Of a stretch of 12,056 nt of DNA, positions 8,851 to 12,056 are shown piece after piece. Each line of letters starts with the position of its first letter. Positions within the stretch are counted from its first letter, which is position 1. The stretch comes from Discostella pseudostelligera (Eukaryota; Bacillariophyta; Thalassiosirophyceae; Thalassiosirales; Thalassiosiraceae), in NCBI GenBank assembly GCA_036940085.1, contig JALLBK010000578.1, positions 1 to 12,056 of the forward strand, given 5' to 3'. The notes beneath the pieces were generated by a model. That model ran no database searches and was not told the DNA's origin. It worked only from the letters and a program-made list of their open reading frames with translations. A program made the position numbers and the translations under genes.

Positions 8851-10239
8851 CTATACACTTGGCAAGTCAAATGCAATGCGCAAGTTGTCTACTTTGACTG
8901 AAGCAGGCTTCAGACTCCGATCTTCAAAATAGACCCCAGCCGCATTGGCCCACTTTCACTCATCTTACTGTTGAGGTGAGATGCATTAATCAATCCATGA
9001 CAAATAACCGGGCAACCTATCGCTGGGGAAAACAGTGAACTCGCAATACGAAATGTCTGCACCTCCTCATTCTCATCATATGGACGTTGGCCTGAGATGG
9101 GACCAGCTACGAAACATTTTTGACCATCATTCTCACAACGTAAAGCCCGATACACAGGAACCCCAACAAAATTGCCACCAGAATCAATGCTTATTGTATG
9201 AATGAAGCGCATCTTGCATTGATTAAGAAGCTCGGAACATCTTTTGTAACACTGATGTTCGTCACCATACACTTGACGACTGATGGCTGCAAGTTTTGTC
9301 ACAAGACGCTCAGCTTCAATCGAACAGTTGGCATGTCGAAGTGAAAATACACACGAAACACCTGTCATTGTTGATTGTACTGAATTTTCTCCACTGCGTT
9401 GAATTGAATCAATATAGATTTTTTTGTTGCCTATCAAGTCACCTGCAGTATCGCCCTTACATCTGGCCTTTGCACGGTCAATTAAATCAGTCATGCTTTT
9501 CGCATCATACTCCATTCCAACAGACATGTAGATTTCTAGAGCTTTTTGATAGTTTCTGATTTGAATATTCATACTCTCCTCACTGGTATCTAATACATGA
9601 AGCTGTCCCAAACAGATGTATCCATACGCCTCATACTCAGAACAGATGTGCTGGTAATTGTGGAATTCAGAAGTAGTAGGATTCTTCCATCCTTGCATGT
9701 CATCTTCCTTTGCTCGATCAACTATTTCAAGTATCTTATGGACGAGAGNTAGGATTCTTCCATCCTTGCATGTCATCTTCCTTTGCTCGATCAACTATTT
9801 CAAGCATCTTATGGACGAGAGTTTTGACCTCATGTTCAGCAATTTCATTCTTTTCCCCTTTTGTTAAGATGCCGCTTCTGATCAATTGAATATGAAGCCG
9901 AAGCGCCGCCATGATTCTAGCTTTATGCCCTAGAGCGTTTCCTGGATAGCAGTAGGTACTCTCTGCAAATGAAACGAATGCATCTGCTAATTGAATTGCG
10001 AGGTTACCCTGGTAACCCTGGTGACAGATGGGACAATTTTCCCATACCGATGGCTAGAAAACACCACCCGGGGTATCTGCTTGTTCACACTTCTGCTTGG
10101 CATACTTGATGATGCAAGACGTATGGGCAAAGCCAGCATCACTGCCACGGCAAGCACAGTCGCGAACGATGGGCTTCCCCATGTCATCTGCTCCCCCATC
10201 AAGACAAATCCAACAACCTGCGCCGCTGTGGACATTCAT
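8851..10239 (-). pseudogene. RING-CH (RINGv) protein of a diatom-expanded family, disrupted
   Basis: The ATG at 10239 opens MNVHSGAGCWICLDGG. RING-CH ligands are visible: C9, C12, C28, C30, H39, C42, then C69 and C72 (CPIC). This zinc domain is typical of membrane-associated or degradative E3 ligases. An in-frame TAG (10056-10054, codon 62) falls between the sixth and seventh ligands, yet the same frame continues downstream with CPICHQGYQGNLA and a long helical region (ALEIYMSVGMEYDAKSM, then ERLVTKLAAISRQVYGDEH) resembling Sel1/TPR-type repeats. Near the end the main frame stops at 8910, while another frame gives a coherent tail, AAGVYFEDRSLKPASVKV, to a TAG at 8851; this implies a frameshift between about 8942 and 8958. 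A 72-nt repeat around the N at 9749 shifts the frame again but looks like an assembly artefact. It could be a real pseudogene or carry sequencing errors. No kinase or membrane segment was seen. Confidence 0.7.
9677..9821. repeat. 72-nt direct repeat flanking a single N
   Basis: Bases 9677-9748 and 9750-9821 are the same 72 nt with one mismatch (AAGTATC versus AAGCATC), separated by the N at 9749. Removing one copy and the N (73 nt) restores one continuous frame of the RING-CH gene. This looks like an unmerged overlap of two contig ends. Confidence 0.9.
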
Positions 10240-10765
10240 GGTCACGGCCCTGTGAGGTTATGGTAGTGGCAATGAAATTTAATGTGCCATCCAGAATCCG
10301 CTACCCTATGGCATCAGGCATTGCTACGGCTACTGTGCGGTGCAAAATCATGGTGTGGGATGGGGTAGGATGGGGTGCACAACAATTTGGCGATTTCTAT
10401 CTCGTGTAAAATATAATAAGAAGAGAATGGCAACCCCTGCCATCGACTGCCGTAAGAAATATCGCCAATGGGCGGAGAAAAATCTTTCTCTCCGGCTTTT
10501 TTCTGTACTGATTCCTAATCGAAAGAACCTCGTGCGTCTCCGCTGTGATGACCACATAACAGCAGCTGACGAGACGACGACCACGTCGCGAAACCACAGC
10601 CACAAAGCATGTCGGTCGGTCGCGCGCGCGAGAGAAGAAAATACTGCCGACCTCTCTGCCGACGACGACCACAAGATGAATCTTTGAGGAGGACAATCAT
10701 AATCACAATCGCATTGTCTACCACCATAATAATAATACTTCTACTCAAAGCCAATCATCATCATC
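10240..10765. promoter_or_regulatory. Divergent intergenic region, RING-CH / elongase
   Basis: 526 bp between the two divergent start codons. Features seen: a GGATGGGGT direct repeat at about 10358-10376, a CG-alternating run (10620-10630) preceded by GGTCGGTCGGT, and an ATC-repeat immediately before the elongase ATG (10753-10764). Frames of 79-115 codons here mostly begin at GTG and have no recognisable domain, so I do not call a gene. Confidence 0.45.
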
Positions 10766-12056
10766 ATGCCCTCCACTCCCAGCAACCCCCCGTCCACAAT
10801 AGCACGGTACACCACCGCCTCCATCTTCATTGGCATCCTCTCGGCATGGGCATACTTCGCTTACCCACCCATCGATGCCACTCCGGGCCTCACATCGCCC
10901 ATGCACGGATACAGTGTTCCATTAGCACTCACTGCATTTTATCTCATTAGTCTTCCGTCATTAAAATGTTTTACAGAAAAGTTCTTGGCACCGAATTACG
11001 ATATGAAATTATTGTTAACCGAATCCATGATCATTTACAATGTGGCACAAGTATTCTTGAATGGATGGATGGTCTATGCCATGATCAACGCAGTGTGGAA
11101 TGGTGGACATCCCTTCATTGGTAGTCGTAGTTTGACGGGCGTGGCTATAAATAGTGGAGCGAGTTATGCCGTTTGGGTGCATTATTGTGATAAATATTTG
11201 GAATTTTTGGATACGTATTTCATGATATTGAGGGGAAAGATGGATCAGGTGAGCATGATTATTGCCATTTAGCATTGGAGANGATACGTATTTCATGATA
11301 TTGAGGGGAAAGATGGATCAGGTGAGCATGATTATTGCCATTTAGCATTGGAGATTTGTGTGCTGCAAGTTTCATGAATTAGTAGAAAGTGTTCATCTAT
11401 TTGTCGTTGACGATTGCTTGATTTGTCTTCGTCTCATTTCACTGATCTTCTTCATCTCGCTTTCTCTTTATGCATGTCCGTGGCGAATGACGACAAACCG
11501 AACATAAAACACACACAATCCAATAAAAGGTGTCTTTCCTCCACATCTACCACCACACCACCATTGCATGGGCATGGTGGATCGCCATTCGCTTCTCCCC
11601 CGGAGGTGATATTTACTTTGGCGCACTGCTTAACTCGTTCATACATGTTCTCATGTACTCGTACTACGCATTGGCACTTTTGAAAGTGAACTGTCCATGG
11701 AAACGATATCTAACCCAAGCGCAATTATTGCAATTTACGAGTGTGGTCGTTTACACTATTGCGACGGCGTATCAACATTATTATTATTTGCCACATGAGG
11801 CGATTGAGGGAGAGCAGGTGGATCGCCATTCGCTTCTCCCCCGGAGGTGATATTTACTTTGGCGCACTGCTCAACTCGTTTATACATGTTCTCATGTACT
11901 CGTACTATGCATTGGCACTTATGAAAGTGAACTGTCCTTGGAAACGATATTTAACCCAAGCGCAATTGCTGCAATTTACGAGTGTGGTGGTTTACACTAT
12001 CGCGACGGCGTATCAACATTATTATTATTTGCCACATGAGGCGATTGAGGGAGAGC
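10766..12056 (+). CDS. ELO2: ELO-family PUFA elongase, probable C20 delta-5 elongase (partial, disturbed by assembly)
   Basis: Exon 1, 10766-11248 (161 codons), ends KMDQ before GTGAGC. Exon 2 starts at 11530 after AAAG with VSFLHIYHHTT. The enzyme condenses malonyl-CoA with fatty acyl-CoA in the ER membrane. Hallmarks seen: KYLEFLDTYF (143-152), the HxxHH box at H166-H170, NSFIHVLMYSYY, and TQAQLLQ, with several hydrophobic helices. RYTTA, ATPGLT, YDMK and GSRSL match my memory of T. pseudonana Elo2, which elongates EPA to docosapentaenoic acid, so that substrate is likely. The intron includes a 72-nt duplication around the N at 11282; without it the intron would be about 208 bp. After residue 257 (Q, 11815-11817) the sequence re-enters a second, frame-shifted copy of exon 2 and runs off the window, so the C-terminus is missing. 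Start context is ATCATCATGC. Confidence 0.85.
11210..11354. repeat. 72-nt perfect direct repeat flanking a single N
   Basis: Bases 11210-11281 and 11283-11354 are identical over 72 nt, separated by the N at 11282. The copy spans the 3' end of elongase exon 1 and the start of its intron, including the donor. The length equals that of the repeat at 9677-9821, which points to an assembler overlap length rather than biology. Confidence 0.9.
11576..12056. repeat. 241-bp tandem duplication of an elongase exon segment
   Basis: Copy 1 (11576-11816) and copy 2 (11817 to the window end) share the start GGTGGATCGCC and align without gaps, with ten substitutions. In the elongase frame, nine are synonymous (for example CTT/CTC, CTA/TTA, GTC/GTG) and one changes Leu to Met (TTG/ATG). 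The period of 241 is not divisible by three, so the second copy is out of frame with the first, although each encodes the same protein segment. There is no N at the junction. Confidence 0.9.

Noticed and set aside
10003..10020. Inverted repeat GGTTACCCTGGTAACC as a regulatory hairpin
   Set aside because: It lies inside conserved coding sequence (GYQGN) and is probably a by-product of codon choice.
10050..10070. A tiny intron (GTG...TAG) removing the RING-CH stop codon
   Set aside because: It would be about 14 nt, far shorter than the 74-149 bp introns seen here.
10340..10687. 115-codon plus-strand frame before the elongase
   Set aside because: It begins at GTG, has no recognisable domain and lies in the divergent intergenic region. 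Opposite-strand frames are equally open.

Overview
The window looks like nuclear DNA of a centric diatom, probably from the Thalassiosira/Skeletonema group. Short introns (about 74-149 bp) have GTRAGT-type donors. The genes are a diatom-style cyclin, a diatom-type membrane LRR protein, a RING-CH family protein of a kind I recall from Thalassiosira, and a PUFA elongase that closely resembles my memory of T. pseudonana Elo2. The species call is inference; nothing was searched.

Layout: 1-1632 (+) cyclin. 1857-3413 (-) Golgi-type Qa-SNARE (syntaxin 5/Sed5), convergent with the cyclin. 3414-3729 holds the SNARE upstream region, with three CCACGTGG palindromes and an inverted pair of E2F-like sites. 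3730-5241 (-) is a methionine sulfoxide reductase A that I reassembled as four exons; it has an N-terminal signal peptide, a twin-arginine/hydrophobic/AxA segment, and probably a C-terminal membrane anchor encoded by the last exon. 5242-5662 is a divergent intergenic region with more TTCCCGCC motifs. 5663-8372 (+) is an eight-exon gene for a 703-residue single-pass LRR membrane protein without a kinase. 8373-8850 has no recognisable gene. 8851-10239 (-) is a broken RING-CH protein gene with an in-frame TAG inside the zinc-binding domain and a frameshift near its 3' end. 10240-10765 is a divergent intergenic region. From 10766 to the window end (+) is an ELO-family elongase.

Assembly quality matters here. 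Each of the two single N bases (9749 and 11282) is flanked by a 72-nt direct repeat, one with a single mismatch and one identical, which is best explained as unmerged overlapping contig ends. A third, 241-bp tandem duplication of an elongase exon (11576-11816 / 11817-12056) has no N; its copies differ at ten sites, nine of them synonymous. It may be two haplotypes or paralogues joined by the assembler, or a real duplication.

The genes do not form an operon or an obvious pathway. They are independent eukaryotic genes for cell cycle, ER-Golgi trafficking, protein oxidation repair, surface recognition and lipid synthesis. The observation most worth following is the MsrA gene with layered targeting signals and a membrane anchor.
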